Positions 55,164-63,799 of a stretch of 64,000 nt of DNA are shown piece by piece (the stretch's first letter is position 1; every line of letters begins with the position of its first letter). Where the stretch lies: assembly GCF_964642095.1 (NCBI RefSeq), contig NZ_OZ209244.1, positions 1,364,001-1,428,000 of the forward strand. Direction: 5' to 3'. The stretch is from Fretibacterium fastidiosum (GTDB taxonomy: Bacteria > Synergistota > Synergistia > Synergistales > Aminobacteriaceae). The notes under the pieces were generated by a model. The model was not told the origin of the DNA, made no database searches, and worked only from the letters and a program-made list of their open reading frames with translations. The position numbers were made by a program, and so were the translations under genes.

Positions 55164-55415
55164 ATGTTGCTCACAAGCCGTGTACATAAAGTGGGAGGTT
55201 CGCTGATGATGCCCATCCCATCCAAGATAACGCGAGCACTGTCCTTGACGCCCGCAACGGAAATGCGATTGGAAGTCCAGAAGGGGCGGATCATCGTTAC
55301 TCCCTGTAAAAGACCGCCGGAATACTCGCTCCAGCAGCTTGTTTCCATGACTGATTTCAGTGATCGTGACGCTGTCTGGCTGGATGGCGAGGCGGAGGGG
55401 GCCGAGTTGGTTTGA
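55164..55415 (+). CDS. MazE-like antitoxin (AbrB/SpoVT fold)
   Basis: An 83-residue protein. The swapped-hairpin DNA-binding domain is residues 1-50: RVHKVGGSLMMPIPSKITRA, then LTPATEMRLEVQKGRIIVTP. The acidic C-terminal tail (FSDRDAVWLDGEAEGAELV) would wrap the toxin. GGGGGAG precedes the ATG. It overlaps the toxin gene by 4 bases and is expected to repress its own promoter with the toxin. Confidence 0.85.
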   Translation: MLLTSRVHKVGGSLMMPIPSKITRALSLTPATEMRLEVQKGRIIVTPCKRPPEYSLQQLVSMTDFSDRDAVWLDGEAEGAELV

Positions 55416-55783
55416 AACGCGGCGATATCTGTCGGGTGTGCCTGAATCCCGTCTCGGGGCATGAACAACAGGGAATGGCAAGGCCGGTTTTGGTCGTTTC
55501 TTCTTCCGTCTTCAATAACGCTGCTAACGTTGCTGTTGTAGTACCTGTTACTCAAGGGGCTGGCGGAAGCGCCTTCTCACAGAACCTGGGCTTTGCTGTA
55601 CCGCTTTCTTCTCAGGATGTGAGCGGTGATGAAGCGATCTCCGGTATCATTCGGTGTGACCAACCGAGGGTTTTTGATTTAAAATCTCGTGGAGGCAGGA
55701 AGGTTGCTGAGGTTTCAGTTCCAGTCATGGAAGAAGTCCTGGCTCGAATTGTGACGCTCTTCGACCCCTCCGACCCGGATTGA
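55412..55783 (+). CDS. MazF/PemK-type endoribonuclease toxin
   Basis: A 123-residue toxin. MKRGDICRVCLNPVSGHEQQ, then GMARPVLVVSSSVFN and VVVPVTQGAGG follow the PemK/MazF pattern (RGDI-x-x-x-x-L-x-P-x-x-G-x-E ... RPVLV ... P-x-T). It cleaves mRNA at specific short sites when free of antitoxin. TTG at 55412 overlaps the antitoxin stop. The pair sits between repeats R1 and R2 next to a recombinase. Confidence 0.88.
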   Translation: MKRGDICRVCLNPVSGHEQQGMARPVLVVSSSVFNNAANVAVVVPVTQGAGGSAFSQNLGFAVPLSSQDVSGDEAISGIIRCDQPRVFDLKSRGGRKVAEVSVPVMEEVLARIVTLFDPSDPD

Positions 55784-55827
55784 GTGGATTCCGAATCTCC
55801 AGGCGGACCTGCAAGTTTTCTTCCGTT

Positions 55828-55877
55828 GCGATTAGTCAAAGTTAGTCAACTCTTTTCCGCACTATTCTGAGAGGGGA
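55828..55877. repeat. 50-bp imperfect repeat R2
   Basis: The second copy of R1 (70 percent identical, same orientation, 948 bases away), starting GCGATTAGTCAAAGTTAGTC. It lies just before the recombinase gene and its candidate core site. Confidence 0.55.
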
Positions 55878-55893
55878 GGGTTGTGGTACCATA

Positions 55894-55924
55894 GTTAACG
55901 ATAAAAGCATCACTTATCGATAAC
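55894..55924. other. Candidate recombinase core site or operator
   Basis: GTTAACGATAA and TTATCGATAAC are 11-base inverted arms with one mismatch and a 9-base spacer. The layout resembles a tyrosine recombinase crossover site. It is 53 bases before the recombinase start, so it could instead be an operator of that gene. Confidence 0.45.
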
Positions 55925-55976
55925 TATTTCAACTCGCTTTCGTACCCACTGCGGGGGCTGGAGGGAGGAGGACCTG

Positions 55977-56975
55977 ATGGAAGATACGAAGAACGTCCCG
56001 GCCGTCTACGAGGGCAGGGGAGACCTGATCGGCAGCTTACCCGCCTACCAGGAGCGGGTACGGCACCTCCTGCGCGCCTCCGTCGCTCCGGAACCCCGCC
56101 GAGCCTACGCCTCGCGCCTGAAACGCTTCTTCGCCTGGTGCGAAACCGAAGGTCTCTCAACCGTCTTCCCGACGCCCCAGGAGGTCCTCGCCGCCTACGT
56201 GGCCAGCCTGGCCGACAATGGGGCCGCCCCCGCGACGGTCGAGCAAACCCTCGCCGCCATCGCCGCAGCGCATCGAGCAGAGGGGACACCGTCCCCCACC
56301 GATTCCCTCCTCGTGAAGAAGACCCTGAAAGGCTATCGCCGGGAACACGGCACCGCCCCCTACAAGAAAGACGCGGCCACCGTCGAGGTCGTGCGGCTGC
56401 TCCTGGCCGCAACGGCACGGGACAATTCCCCGAAGAACATCCGGGACGCCGCCATCATCTCCCTGGGTTTCGCCGGGGCCTTCCGGCGGTCGGAGCTCTC
56501 CGCCCTAGACATCGAGAACCTGAGGTGGACCGTCCGCGGTGGTGAGGAGGTCTTAGTCATCGACGTTCGGCGGTCAAAGACGGACCCGGAGGGAAGGGGC
56601 ATGCAGAAGGCGATCTTTCCCGGCCGGGACGAGGCTACTTCCCCGACATCGCTCCTGAAAAGGTGGCTGGCTCTCGTGGAGCCTCGGGAAGGCCCGTTGT
56701 TCCGGCGGATCCTCAAAAGTGGCCAGATAACGGGTGACCGCCTGAGTGCCCAAAGCATCAGGCTCGTCGTCCTGCGGGCGGCATCTGCGGCTAGGCTGTC
56801 CCTCGATCTCTCCGCCCACTCCCTGCGCATCGGATTCGTCACGACGGCGATCCGGCAGGGAAAGACGGAACGATCCATCATGAACCAGACGGGGCACAGA
56901 TCTGTCCAGACCTTGCGGGAGTATTTCCACCGTGAGGATGCCATAGAGGACAATGCCGCAAGAGAACTGATGTGA
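55977..56975 (+). CDS. Tyrosine recombinase/integrase
   Basis: A 332-residue tyrosine recombinase. The N-terminal SAM-like arm (YASRLKRFFAWCETEGL) precedes the catalytic domain: Arg in GAFRRSELSAL, Lys in RRSKTDPEG, H-x-x-R in SAHSLRIGF, His in GHRSVQTL and the Tyr nucleophile in REYFHRED. GGAGGGAGGAGG precedes the ATG. It is likely the mobility gene of the small cassette that carries the toxin-antitoxin pair. Confidence 0.9.
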   Translation: MEDTKNVPAVYEGRGDLIGSLPAYQERVRHLLRASVAPEPRRAYASRLKRFFAWCETEGLSTVFPTPQEVLAAYVASLADNGAAPATVEQTLAAIAAAHRAEGTPSPTDSLLVKKTLKGYRREHGTAPYKKDAATVEVVRLLLAATARDNSPKNIRDAAIISLGFAGAFRRSELSALDIENLRWTVRGGEEVLVIDVRRSKTDPEGRGMQKAIFPGRDEATSPTSLLKRWLALVEPREGPLFRRILKSGQITGDRLSAQSIRLVVLRAASAARLSLDLSAHSLRIGFVTTAIRQGKTERSIMNQTGHRSVQTLREYFHREDAIEDNAARELM

Positions 56976-57049
56976 GGCACTCTCAAGCGCTATAATGTCT
57001 GAAAAAGACCCTCCCGGAGAAGGCCGGGTTGATTCGGAGTGGATGGCAC

Positions 57050-57382
57050 GTGGCAGATGAGATCAAGTATGCTTTAGGCGGCTTGTTTTTCACATGGGAC
57101 GACGAGAAGGCCGTAGCGAATTGGCGTAAGCATAAAGTGACATTTGAGCTTGCTGCTGAAGTGTTTTTTGATGAGAACGCTATGGACCTGCCCGATGAGC
57201 TTCATGACGGCTTGGAGCCGCGCCGTAGAATAACGGGATTCATCGCTGATTTCTCAAAGGCACTGTTTGTCGTATACGTCGAACGTGAAGATTGGAATGG
57301 CATTGAGCTGATTCGTATCATCTCTGCCCGAGTTGCGGAAAGAAAGGAGAGGGAAGCCTATGAGCGACAATTATCCAAGTGA
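57050..57382 (+). CDS. BrnT family toxin
   Basis: A 110-residue ribonuclease-fold toxin: FTWDDEKAVANWRKHKVTFE, then AAEVFFD, RRRITGF, and a C-terminal IRIISARVAERKEREAYE, all characteristic of BrnT. GTG at 57050 is chosen with GGAGTGGA upstream; a TTG at 57029 would add 7 residues. It overlaps the following antitoxin gene. Confidence 0.82.
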   Translation: MADEIKYALGGLFFTWDDEKAVANWRKHKVTFELAAEVFFDENAMDLPDELHDGLEPRRRITGFIADFSKALFVVYVEREDWNGIELIRIISARVAERKEREAYERQLSK

Positions 57383-57563
57383 CTATCCTCGCAGCCGGGC
57401 GAAAGCCATCGCGGCCTTGCGCACGGTTCGGGATGAGGACATCGACTTTTCCGAGATTCCTGAAACAACAAACTTCTCGAATTGGACGCCCGTTGGTGAG
57501 AAGTTCAAAAAGGCCGCGGAGCACAACTTGACAGTACTCAATGAGAAAATACGAGCTGGTTGA
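57360..57563 (+). CDS. Probable BrnA-like antitoxin
   Basis: A 67-residue protein from the ATG at 57360 inside the brnT 3' end. It begins MSDNYPSDYPRSRAK and contains IDFSEIPETTNFSNWTPVGE, a pattern seen at the N-terminus of BrnA/DUF4415 proteins. The ribbon-helix-helix that ends full-length BrnA is not evident, so it may be a short or truncated antitoxin. Confidence 0.6.
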   Translation: MSDNYPSDYPRSRAKAIAALRTVRDEDIDFSEIPETTNFSNWTPVGEKFKKAAEHNLTVLNEKIRAG

Positions 57564-57675
57564 TGGTATAATACGAAGTGAAGTCCCGCCCAGGAGAGGT
57601 TGGACGGGGTTGTTTCTTGGGCTGCCGAAGTGAGGCCGATTTCCCCACCTCGGACTTACGCCCTAACGTGAGGGA

Positions 57676-57759
57676 TTACGCTTTGAAAAGCCGAAGAAGT
57701 TCGGCGATGGCTGCTATGAGCTTCGCAAGAGCTTGTAGCAGCTTTGTTATTCTCTCCAC
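57676..57759 (-). CDS. 27-residue amphipathic peptide with sequestered ribosome site
   Basis: A short minus-strand frame, GTG start, TAA stop, encoding MERITKLLQALAKLIAAIAE and seven more residues (LLRLFKA): one Leu/Ile/Ala-rich amphipathic helix. AGGGGGTG lies 6 bases before the GTG. That site is the 3' arm of a hairpin CCCCC-GAAA-GGGGG, so the ribosome site is masked by a stable tetraloop stem. These features recall type I toxins. Opposite-strand transcription from a TATAAT at 57565 would run through it as antisense RNA. No homologue recalled. Confidence 0.45.
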   Translation of the reverse strand: MERITKLLQALAKLIAAIAELLRLFKA

Positions 57760-57951
57760 GCTATCACCCCCTTTCGGGGGGATGCCCCAAGCAGCTTCGC
57801 TCGATGTCCTGAGCGCCTCTCCTACCTTCTATTTTACCGTACTATGACCCTCTAAAGGAGGCGTGTGCTCATATTCTCTCCAGGCTTCACCTCAAAAGGG
57901 ACAAGCAGCCATTTGTTGAGTGTTTCTCTTGTTTTATAGTATCTATACGAT

Positions 57952-57991
57952 ACTGTTTATAATATCCTCTTTATGAGATATTATAAACAGT
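57952..57991. repeat. Perfect 15-bp AT-rich inverted repeat
   Basis: ACTGTTTATAATATC and GATATTATAAACAGT flank a 10-base loop. It lies in an AT-rich stretch (57850-58030) with smaller palindromes such as AGTATC-N5-GATACT. No gene is seen there. It may be an element end or a regulatory site. Confidence 0.6.
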
Positions 57992-58032
57992 AAGGACTTG
58001 TTAAATAGCATTTATTAGATAGTATCTATTTA

Positions 58033-58862
58033 GAGCGTGTTCACTCAAAAACATTGTCAAAAGGGTGAAGGTATGTCAAAATAGTTGCATGATGGAGATC
58101 AGCCAGGTGCAATACGAGCGTATAGCAGATTGTTTCCCTGTCCACCGAGGTAATGTCGCTTACGACAACCTTAGAGTGCTCAATGCCATTCTGTATGTCA
58201 TGGAAAACGGGTGCAAATGGAGGAGGCTCCCGAAGGTTTGGAAACTGGCATACAATCTACGTGCGCATGAGCCGATGGTACAAGTCCGGTGTTCTGGATA
58301 AGGTTTTTGAACGCCTGCAGCACGAGCGACTTCTCCGCATGAGACTTGAAGCGGTATGTTTGGACAGTTCCTGCGTCAAAGTTCATCCTGATGGGACGGG
58401 AGCTCTAAAAAAGGGGGGCCTCAATCTATCGGCAAGTCTCGTGGAGGATGGACCACCAAGATTCATCTGGTTGCCGCGGGTCCCGATTGTCCGTTGATTT
58501 TTCATCTCTCGCCCGGCAATGCTCATGACGGTCCGGAAGGCCGCAAGTTGATAGAGCGGCTGAAGGAGTTGCTAGCGCCGGGATGCAAATTGTTGATGGA
58601 TAAGGCCTATTGTGGAGTGGCGACACGTCGTCTTGTGGAAGAATGTGGGTTGGAGCCGGTCGTTCCGCCCAAGAGCAACGCGAAGAAACCCTGGCCGTAT
58701 GATGTGGAGCTTTACAAGAGACGAAACGAGGTCGAACGTCTTTTCTGCAGGGTCAAAAGGTTTCGTCGCATTGCTACGCGGTACGATAAGTTGGATGTCA
58801 TTTTCCTGGGCTTCCTGCTTTTTGCTTTTGTTGTCGACTTCTTGCTCTTGTGTTAACACGAC
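58033..58862 (+). mobile_element. IS5-family (IS427-like) element, decayed
   Basis: About 830 bp with imperfect TIRs (GAGCGTGTTCA at the left, TTAACACGACC at the right) and TA on both sides. It carries one frameshifted transposase. Confidence 0.65.
58092..58856 (+). pseudogene. IS5/IS427-type transposase, frameshifted
   Basis: The protein reads in three frames. MEISQVQYERIADCFP through NGCKWRRLPK is followed by a frame change near 58230 (a 2-base loss or 1-base gain) into RFGNWHTIYVRMSRWYKSGV; a second change at 58407-58413 leads into LIFHLSPGNAHDGPEG and RNEVERLFCRVKRFRR. The second is the slippery heptamer A-AAA-AAG, in frame, and a programmed -1 shift is normal for this IS group. The first is a real mutation, so the gene is dead. 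DDE residues occur (LDSSCVKVH, MDKAYCG, NEVERLF). Confidence 0.8.
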
Positions 58863-59047
58863 CTAATACTATATTTACGGCACAAAAAAGCTGAACAAAA
58901 CTATAGAGGGGCAGCCGCTTCACAGCGGAGCTGCCTAAATATTAACTGACCCCGGCCGCCTTATGGCGTGTCGGGGCCGCCCGCAGGGCGTGTTTTTGAA
59001 ATACTGCTTAACAGATAGTATTTTATTAATACTACCTAAATAGAACG

Positions 59048-59572
59048 TTACCTGTTGCCCCACGTCAAGATCGGCTTCACCTTGTGGCATTGCTCTCGTT
59101 TCGCAGGCCCCAGATAGCGGGAATCGAATCCTCGCGGGGAATCGCTAAGGAGCCAGACTTCATCGGAAGCAAGACGAACAGGCAGCGGAAACGTGCTTAA
59201 AGGACGACCGGCCTTGTCGAATGACAGAGGGGCACTGTTTTTAATGACTTTCCCTGCCACACGCAGCAGTCCGGATGAGTCGGGTTCAACAAGGTCACCA
59301 GATAAACCGGCAACGTGTTTCAGAAAGTCCCGGCTTTCTCCCCAACCGTTTTTGCGCCAGTACCGCTCAGGCATCCAGCCCGTAGACTTGAAGGCTGCGA
59401 TGGGAACGCGTACGGTATCGCCGCACTGTAGCGTTTCATCCACACGCCACCACAAGCCAACTGGAACGGAGTACGTCATGTTAAGAACCAGTCGGCCAGA
59501 ACAGAACAGGGCGGCAAGCGCCGCCCCGGAAAAGATGAGGCAGATAGCAATGATGCGAATTCGTATTATCAT
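59048..59572 (-). CDS. TraF-type (S26C) signal peptidase
   Basis: A 174-residue conjugative-transfer-type peptidase. An N-terminal membrane span precedes NMTYSVPVGLWW (catalytic Ser), then FLKHVAGLSGDLVE (catalytic Lys) and FDSRYLGPAKREQCH. TraF matures conjugative pilins. The start overlaps the stop of the gene before it by 4 bases. It is a leftover of a conjugative plasmid or ICE; no other transfer genes are in the window. Confidence 0.85.
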   Translation of the reverse strand: MIIRIRIIAICLIFSGAALAALFCSGRLVLNMTYSVPVGLWWRVDETLQCGDTVRVPIAAFKSTGWMPERYWRKNGWGESRDFLKHVAGLSGDLVEPDSSGLLRVAGKVIKNSAPLSFDKAGRPLSTFPLPVRLASDEVWLLSDSPRGFDSRYLGPAKREQCHKVKPILTWGNR

Positions 59573-60056
59573 TTAAACCCAAATGATATACTCGTGCGCT
59601 CATCAATAACGTTCCAATAGAGCATATTTCCGCCGTCATAAGGCTCATATTCCCCGTCCTTAAGTTCCATGCTCTTGTACCCGTGATTTTTCACGTCAAA
59701 ATTTTTGATCATCTCCGTACGCACCTCTTGAGGGATTCCCTCAAGATTGTAGCCAATCCAGCAGGTCTTATTATTGCCATAGAACGACCAGCGTCCATTA
59801 GAAAAATCAACCGTAACTTTATCCTTTTCCAGGTAGGGTTTAAAAACCTCCGCCATATGTTCAGGAGTGTCAAGGACGGTTTCCAGCTTCTTTCCATCTC
59901 TGTGATCATTGAAATATCCGCTGAAGCCGTTAGAGAGAATACGTGCTATTCTCTGAATGGGTCTGAGAATAGCAGCAAGCTCTTCTGAGGGGACAAGGGA
60001 ACTGAGCGTTAGATAATATGAAGTGCCCCGCGATTGCAGCGACGTGGATTTACCCA
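59569..60056 (-). CDS. Hypothetical protein, probably 5'-truncated by an IS110 element
   Basis: About 162 residues from the first usable ATG, but without a ribosome site. Readable segments are LAAILRPIQRIARILSNGFS and WSFYGNNKTCWIGYNLEGIP. I recognise no family. It is translationally coupled to the TraF-type gene. The frame stays open to the IS110 boundary, so its true start is likely lost. Confidence 0.5.
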
Positions 60057-60123
60057 TAAACTGCAAGAGCTGACAAAGGACGCAGCAGAGGGAATTACCA
60101 TAATGCAATAGGGGGCACTTCAC

Positions 60124-61411
60124 ATGAAGAGGATAGTCTATATTGGCATGGATGTCCATAGTACGAATTTCACCCAAATCCACGGGCAAAGTTTTTAACG
60201 TGCGTCGGAAACCGGTTTTGCACGTTCGCCGCTGCACTTGGCGGACGCAAAAGGGGAATTGTTTCAATCTATGCAACAACGCATTTTATCCTTCATAAAG
60301 GCCATCGCAACCTGTGGATTTGGGTTTCACGTTTTGTTCTCTTGAGCCGAAGCTCGGGGGTGAGGATAAGGTTTTCGGCTGCATGCAGAGCGAGGCGGAT
60401 GTCAAGAACGTGCTCAAGTACATCGAGGGTTTGAAGAAAGAACTTGGGGACGACGTCGAGTTTCTCTGCGGTTACGAGGCCGGCTGTTTAGGTTTTTCGC
60501 TGTACCAGCAACTGAAAAAGCAAGGCGTTGAATGTGTCATTCTTGCTCCATCCACGATGATGGCAAGCAAGGGTAAGCGAATCAAGACGGATGCGCGGGA
60601 CGCAAAGCGGATAGCTCAATGCCTTGCCTATGGGACCTACCGCAGCGTTCATATCCCTTCCAGCGATGACGACGCCGTCAAGGAGTACATCCGTATGCGG
60701 GACGATCACAAGATAGCGCTGAAGAAGCTCAAGCAGCAGATCAATGCACTCTGCCTGCGTAACGGGCGTCAGTACACCAGGACCAAGTGGACGCTGGCCC
60801 ACTTGAGATGGCTGCGTGAAACGGACTGGCAGGAGGCCGTGTTGAAGGAGACGCTGCAAGAATATCTTATGACCTTCGAGCAAATGACGAATAAGCTGGA
60901 GGCCTTGGACAGAAGGATCGAGGAACTGGCCCAGGGAGAGAAGTACAAGGAAAAGGTGAAAAAGCTGGTCTGCCTCCTTGGAGTAAAGATGAGAACGGCT
61001 CTGGCGAGCATTGTGGAAGTTGGAGATTTTTGTCGGTTCGAGAAGGGCAGCACCTACGCCGCGTACCTTGGGCTGACGCCCGGAGAAAGCTCCAGTGGAG
61101 ATACCGTGCGCCGGGGAGGGCTCAGCAAGGCAGGGAACGCACACCTTCGTACCTTGTATATCGAGGCAGCACAAGGGATCTGCAAAGGGAGGATTGGACA
61201 TAAGTCAAAGGAGTTGAAAGCCCGTCAGGCGGGGAGCAGTCAAGAGGTTATAGCCTATGCCGACCAGGCGAACGAACGGCTTCGCCGCAAATATTGTCGT
61301 CTTACCCATCGAGAGAAGAAGAGAAATGTGGCGGTAGCCGCCATAGCGCGAGAGCTGGCCTGCTTCATCTGGGGCCTGATGACCAACCACACAGAGCGGA
61401 GGGTTGCGTGA
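60124..61411 (+). pseudogene. IS110-family transposase split by a MITE
   Basis: The protein begins MKRIVYIGMDVHSTNFT, stops at the MITE (60173-60324), and resumes FTFCSLEPKLGG to the end. The RuvC-like DEDD domain has its first Asp in GMDVHS, cut off from the rest by the insertion. The C-terminal domain (YAAYLGLTPGESSSGDTVRR, then LSKAGNAHLRTLYIEAAQ) contains the conserved Ser motif of DEDD transposases. A GTG inside the MITE could still start a product lacking the first catalytic Asp. Bases 61412-61644 would be its 3' noncoding part. Confidence 0.88.
60173..60324. repeat. 150-bp MITE, copy 4, inserted in the IS110 transposase gene
   Basis: CCCAAATCCACGGGC at the left and CCTGTGGATTTGGG at the right, flanked by a 5-bp duplication TTTCA (60168-60172 and 60325-60329). 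Removing the element and one TTTCA restores the reading frame NFTFCSL exactly, which proves transposition into the gene. Confidence 0.93.
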
Positions 61412-61712
61412 CATCGAGTAAAGGAGCAGAGGACGAGTCCAAGGAAGGGCTTGCCCAGACCACGGGAAGTGCAGCTCAGAGAGGAGAGGCGGAACGAATC
61501 GGGTAACAATATTCCAGTATAAGAGTTGAAAAATTCATTCCCGACGGTATCCGAAAAGAAGTACCGTCTGCTTGAAGGTTCGAGCCATCTGCGATGCAAA
61601 CTATGTCGGCACAGAAAAATCCTGTGATCCACGCACTTAGACAGCAGGGGTCAAGCGACATGCAAAATTGACCCATGGGCGACATCGAAAACTGACCCCC
61701 CTTGAGCCCTGT

Positions 61713-62495
61713 TCATTGTCCTGCGATATCCTGCTCCTTTCGCATTAAGCCCGAACGGCGCTTTTCAAGCAGCCGATAACTGTCCCCCCGAAGCGTCACC
61801 ACCGTCGAGTGGTGCAGCAGGCGGTCTAAAGTTGCAGTGGCCACGACGTTGTCTCCAAACACGTCCCCCCATTCCGATACGCTCCGGTTACTCGTCAGAA
61901 GAAGGCTGCCCCTCTCGTATCTCCTGGACACAAGCTGAAAAAACAGGTGCGCGCTTTCGCGCTCAAGGGGAAGGTAACCCAGCTCGTCTACTATCAGCAG
62001 CTTCGGCTTGCTGAAAAAGGACAACCGCTCCTCAAGACGAAGCTCATTCTTGCTCTTGCTCAGACTCGTCAGCAAGGCAACCGCCGTGGTGAACAGAACC
62101 GAGTAGCCCCGCTCTATCGACGCTCTGCCCAGAGCTATAGCCAGATGCGTTTTACCCACTCCGGGCGGTCCCAGAAAAAGCAAACTGTCCCCATTCGCCA
62201 CCCACCGACAGTGACTCAGCTCCTCAAGCTGACGACGGTCCGCTGAACTCGATCCCCAATCGAAACCATCAAGCGTCCTCACACACGGGAAGTGGGCGAT
62301 CCTCAGCCCCATCTGGATTCGACGGATGTCCTTATGCCGCGCCTCCTCGCAGCAAAGACGGTACAAAACCTCGCGGTAGCTCAGCCCCTCCTTGGACGCT
62401 GCGTCCAACAAAGTATCCAGATTCTCTCGAATGCCAGTCAGCTTCAGACGACCCAGCAGACTCATGAAATGCTCCTCGTCAATAACCTTGCTCAT
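61713..62495 (-). CDS. istB: IS21 helper ATPase IstB (third copy)
   Basis: 260 residues, same sequence as the nested copy including Walker A GPPGVGKTH and Walker B LLIVDELGY. Its start overlaps the istA stop by 4 bases. Intact, so it could supply IstB activity to the other elements. Confidence 0.93.
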   Translation of the reverse strand: MSKVIDEEHFMSLLGRLKLTGIRENLDTLLDAASKEGLSYREVLYRLCCEEARHKDIRRIQMGLRIAHFPCVRTLDGFDWGSSSADRRQLEELSHCRWVANGDSLLFLGPPGVGKTHLAIALGRASIERGYSVLFTTAVALLTSLSKSKNELRLEERLSFFSKPKLLIVDELGYLPLERESAHLFFQLVSRRYERGSLLLTSNRSVSEWGDVFGDNVVATATLDRLLHHSTVVTLRGDSYRLLEKRRSGLMRKEQDIAGQ

Positions 62496-63799
62496 GACGC
62501 CTGCACTGCTTCTTCGTACTCACTCAGCGGACGGCTCAAGGAATCTGTCGTGACCACGCGCAAAGAGGAGCTTTCCCCCTCCCCACCACAATACATAATT
62601 CCTCTAAGGTGCTCCTTGTCCGTGCTCTTCTGGTGCGTGCCGGGCTGCAGGACATGCCGCGCCAACTCCGTACCGTCAGACTGGTAAATCACGACCTCCG
62701 CTTCTGTAACCTGCACCTGGACACGTTTGCCGATGGCCGACCACGGCACACTGTAACGGTTCGTGTCCACAACCACATGGGCGTCCGAGGGCACCTTCCT
62801 CACATACTCCCGGACCTGGACAAACGGGGCTCTGCCATGAGCGGGCCGGAGCGCTGCTCTCTCCGTCGACTCAAAACGGCACAACGGCGTGTCCGAGGCA
62901 TCTGTCAACACCCGCCCGTCCGACTCCGTACGAAGCCAGTTCGCAATATGCCGTTCCATATCCGACCAGCTTGAGAACTCCCGACCCGCGATGCAGTTCC
63001 GCTTCACGTAACGGACCCCGTTCTCCACCTTTCCCTTCGTGCGGGCCCGGAAGGGCGCGCAAGCCCGTGGGGTGAAGCCCCAATAATCTGCAAACGCTTT
63101 GAACTTCTCGTTCAGCAAAAGCTCTCGTGTCCTGGGGTTGTGCTCTGTGACCAAAGCCCGGGGATTGTCCGTCAAAACCTCCGCAGGAACTCCTCCAAAA
63201 TACGCAAAGGAATCCTCCATCCCCTGAAACCAAGCCTGTTGGTTCTCATGCTCGAAGGCTTTAACGTAGAGACGACGGGAGTACCCAAGCTTCGAGACAA
63301 AAAAGTACACCTTGACCTCAGTCCCCCCTATCAGGACTCTCTTCTCTCCAAAGTCTATCTGCATTTGATGGCCTGGGGGCGTCTCAAAGCGAACGGTTGC
63401 TAAAGCCTCCCGGCCTAAAACCTCACGATGCGCCTGCACTGCACGCTCTACCGTACGCAGCGAAACGGCTATCCCCTTCTCCGACTCCAACTCCTGCCGG
63501 ATAACGTCGGCATTACCGCCGTGCTGAAAAAATTTCTCGTGGAGCCAGTCCTCGTGACCCCGAAGGGCTCCCTGAAAAACACGCTTGTCCGTAAGGTTGT
63601 ACTTCACAACTCCGCCGTTGCGGAGGTATTTACGAACCGTAACCCGGCTCATGGAGAACTCCCTCGATAATTTGTGGATGCTCCATCCCTGAGAATGAAG
63701 CCGCAGCATGGCTGAAACTTCGTCCTGATGTTTGATAGCTCCCTCACCTGCCAACTGTAGGGTTGTTCCACTCAACAGTTTGGCAGAACGCTGAACCAT
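62492..63799 (-). CDS. istA: IS21 transposase IstA (third copy)
   Basis: 435 residues beginning MVQRSAKLLSG with the DDE core intact (QIDFGE, VLTDNPRA, KGKVENGV). An extra C in the leader opens the frame further upstream, but this is a mutation in the IS end; the ATG at 63799, shared with the other copies, is the true start. Confidence 0.93.
   Translation of the reverse strand: MVQRSAKLLSGTTLQLAGEGAIKHQDEVSAMLRLHSQGWSIHKLSREFSMSRVTVRKYLRNGGVVKYNLTDKRVFQGALRGHEDWLHEKFFQHGGNADVIRQELESEKGIAVSLRTVERAVQAHREVLGREALATVRFETPPGHQMQIDFGEKRVLIGGTEVKVYFFVSKLGYSRRLYVKAFEHENQQAWFQGMEDSFAYFGGVPAEVLTDNPRALVTEHNPRTRELLLNEKFKAFADYWGFTPRACAPFRARTKGKVENGVRYVKRNCIAGREFSSWSDMERHIANWLRTESDGRVLTDASDTPLCRFESTERAALRPAHGRAPFVQVREYVRKVPSDAHVVVDTNRYSVPWSAIGKRVQVQVTEAEVVIYQSDGTELARHVLQPGTHQKSTDKEHLRGIMYCGGEGESSSLRVVTTDSLSRPLSEYEEAVQAS

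Noticed and set aside
57578..57847. A plus-strand 89-codon reading frame after the BrnA-like gene
   Set aside because: It lacks a ribosome site and has no family match; the minus-strand 27-codon frame with a clear SD site is the better reading, and the plus strand is more likely an antisense transcript.
60314..60329. GTG inside the MITE as the true start of the IS110 transposase
   Set aside because: The natural start MKRIVYIGMDVHS is visible at 60124 and contains the catalytic Asp; the GTG start is a by-product of the insertion.
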